DNA of 32,124 nt from contig CANFFZ010000009.1 in NCBI GenBank assembly GCA_947446155.1, positions 1-32,124 of the forward strand, given 5' to 3'. This stretch comes from Chloroflexota bacterium (GTDB lineage Bacteria > Chloroflexota > Dehalococcoidia > UBA2979). Shown piece after piece: positions 30,993-32,124 of this stretch. The translations under genes and the position numbers were made by a program. The stretch's first letter is position 1, and every line of letters begins with the position of its first letter. The notes beneath the pieces are model-generated. The model searched no databases. It was given only the letters and a program-made list of their open reading frames with translations, and was not told the origin of the DNA.

Positions 30993-31873
30993 ATGAGCGC
31001 CAGCGAATCGCCGACGCGCAGCCGTTCCTTCTGCGGAACATGCCCATGCGACCTCGACACCGCGAGGGGCTGCTGGCCACACCCGGCACCATCCACCTGA
31101 CGGACTCCCGAGGCGAGATGATGCTGGTGCCGCAGCGCGGCCAGTACCACCTCCACTGGGCCTACAACGACATCGAGTCGATGCGACTGCTCTTCCCGAA
31201 GATGTGGAACCAGGTCCGGCGGCAGATCGACCCGGACCGCGCAGATCACGTGCACCTCGACCTCGTTGAGGTGCAGAACCGCGACTGGTTCGACGCGATG
31301 CTGAACGACGCCGACTTCTTCTTCTTCGCGGAGTGGATGGAGATGATCCACCCCGACCTCGACCCCAAGCACGTCCCGGAGTTCCCGGACGGCGTGAAGA
31401 TGCGCCGTGCCACGGACGCCGACCTGGACGCCTTCTCCGAGATCTGGTCGGACGCGTACGGCGACCTGAACGACGGCGAACGCACCTTCGAAGCCATGGT
31501 CGAGGCGGTCACCTGGGCCGGCGCACTCGAGGCGGACGGCAAGGTCGTCGCGTTTGCGATGAACGGCCCGGTCGAGGCGACCGAGGGCGAGATCCTCGCC
31601 GCCTGTGTCGCGCCGGACGCCTGGGGGAACGGCTACGGCCGGCTCGTCCTCGGTGCGGCGGCGTACCGCCACGCCTCGCAGGGTGCCGTTCGAGCGCGCA
31701 TCCGCGTACGGCCGGACATCAAACCCGCGCTGAAGACCTGTGCCGACCTCGGCTTCCGCTTCCACCGCTCAGGCGTCGAGTTCCGGCGCCCTGTGGACGA
31801 AGCCGCGATCGCGCTCGCCCGCGAGGAGCGTCGCGTGGTCGGTGTGAAGGCGCGCTTCGGCGGCTGGCGCTAG
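30989..31873 (+). CDS. GNAT-family N-acetyltransferase with N-terminal extension
   Basis: The 294-residue protein has a C-terminal GNAT acetyl-CoA-binding domain (about 145-285): [49 protein letters not shown] (the Q/RxxGxG/A-type loop) and [18 protein letters not shown]. The first 140 residues form another domain containing [18 protein letters not shown] and [25 protein letters not shown], which looks like a degenerate GNAT repeat. The substrate is unknown. The ATG overlaps the dapF TGA (ATGA), so the protein is translationally coupled to DAP synthesis, and dapL follows 53 bp later. Confidence 0.78.
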   Translation: MNERQRIADAQPFLLRNMPMRPRHREGLLATPGTIHLTDSRGEMMLVPQRGQYHLHWAYNDIESMRLLFPKMWNQVRRQIDPDRADHVHLDLVEVQNRDWFDAMLNDADFFFFAEWMEMIHPDLDPKHVPEFPDGVKMRRATDADLDAFSEIWSDAYGDLNDGERTFEAMVEAVTWAGALEADGKVVAFAMNGPVEATEGEILAACVAPDAWGNGYGRLVLGAAAYRHASQGAVRARIRVRPDIKPALKTCADLGFRFHRSGVEFRRPVDEAAIALAREERRVVGVKARFGGWR

Positions 31874-31926
31874 CGCCGACCTCGGAAAGTCCCCGACGAC
31901 AGTCGAGAGCAGAGAAAGGCCCCGCC

Positions 31927-32124
31927 ATGAGGCTTGCGCAGCGCGTCGAGCAGTTGCCCCCGTACCTCTTCGCCCGCATCTCCCAGTTGATCGCGCAGAA
32001 GCGCGCGGAAGGTGTGGACGTCATCTCGCTGGGCATCGGCGACCCGGACGTCCCGACGCCGGAGTACCTGCTGGACGTCCTGCGGAAGGCCACCGCCGAC
32101 CCCGCGAACCATCGCTACCCGGAG
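31927..32124 (+). CDS. dapL: LL-diaminopimelate aminotransferase, 5' part (runs off the window)
   Basis: Only the first 66 codons are visible: a class I/II aminotransferase N-terminus with [39 protein letters not shown] and HRYPE. This pattern is typical of DapL, which makes LL-DAP from tetrahydrodipicolinate in one step, and of related aminotransferases. The neighbour dapF uses LL-DAP directly, which favours DapL. The PLP lysine lies beyond the window. AAAGG precedes the ATG by eight bases. Confidence 0.75.
   Translation, partial: MRLAQRVEQLPPYLFARISQLIAQKRAEGVDVISLGIGDPDVPTPEYLLDVLRKATADPANHRYPE

Overview
This is a GC-rich bacterial chromosome segment, carrying mostly housekeeping genes in tight operons. 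The gene set suggests Chloroflexota, possibly Dehalococcoidia: archaeal-type phosphoglycerate mutase (ApgM), the short HisG plus HisZ system, an LL-diaminopimelate aminotransferase route to meso-DAP, and a MurE with a DEDPR motif. This assignment is an inference from gene content and is only moderately secure.

Layout. (1) 1-2.2 kb: the 3' end of a large serine recombinase runs almost directly into the RNase P RNA gene. Next come two tandem FMN split-barrel paralogues on the minus strand; the upstream copy is broken by a nonsense codon and a lost start codon. (2) 2.3-6.3 kb: murE, a class III aminotransferase, a compact unit of promoter, structured RNA or micro-ORF and terminator, then birA. 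(3) 6.3-13.7 kb: a histidine operon (hisZ, a double-length hisG, a zinc phospholipase C-like gene, hisD, hisC, hisB, hisN). It is preceded by a promoter, a 33-codon ORF with 8 His codons and a 16-bp hairpin, which looks like a histidine attenuator. (4) 13.7-14.3 kb: a decayed, less GC-rich membrane-protein gene between convergent operons. (5) 20.7-14.3 kb, minus strand: a purine operon (guaA, purD, a Cys-containing unknown, a cupin gene, purB, purC, purS) with several ATGA overlaps. (6) 20.7-25.9 kb, plus strand: a Nudix-PdxH fusion, rpiB, a penicillin acylase-family hydrolase overlapping a polyprenyl diphosphate synthase. (7) 25.9-32.1 kb: glycolysis (pgk, apgM, tpiA), miaA, dapF, a GNAT acetyltransferase and the start of dapL.

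How the genes fit together. hisZ-G-D-C-B-N cover the first step and the last four reactions of histidine synthesis; hisI/E, hisA, hisH and hisF are not here. The purine genes cover several IMP steps plus GMP synthase. DapL and DapF make meso-DAP, which MurE can add to peptidoglycan precursors or which can go to lysine.

The least ordinary signals are the putative his attenuator, the tandem HisG with a degenerate N-terminal half, the unassigned structured small RNA at 5.3 kb, the Nudix-PdxH fusion, a recurring TAGGAT-N6-start arrangement, and a strongly over-represented octamer (CCTCGATG/CATCGAGG, about 37 copies by hand count). No tRNA, CRISPR array or complete insertion sequence was seen.
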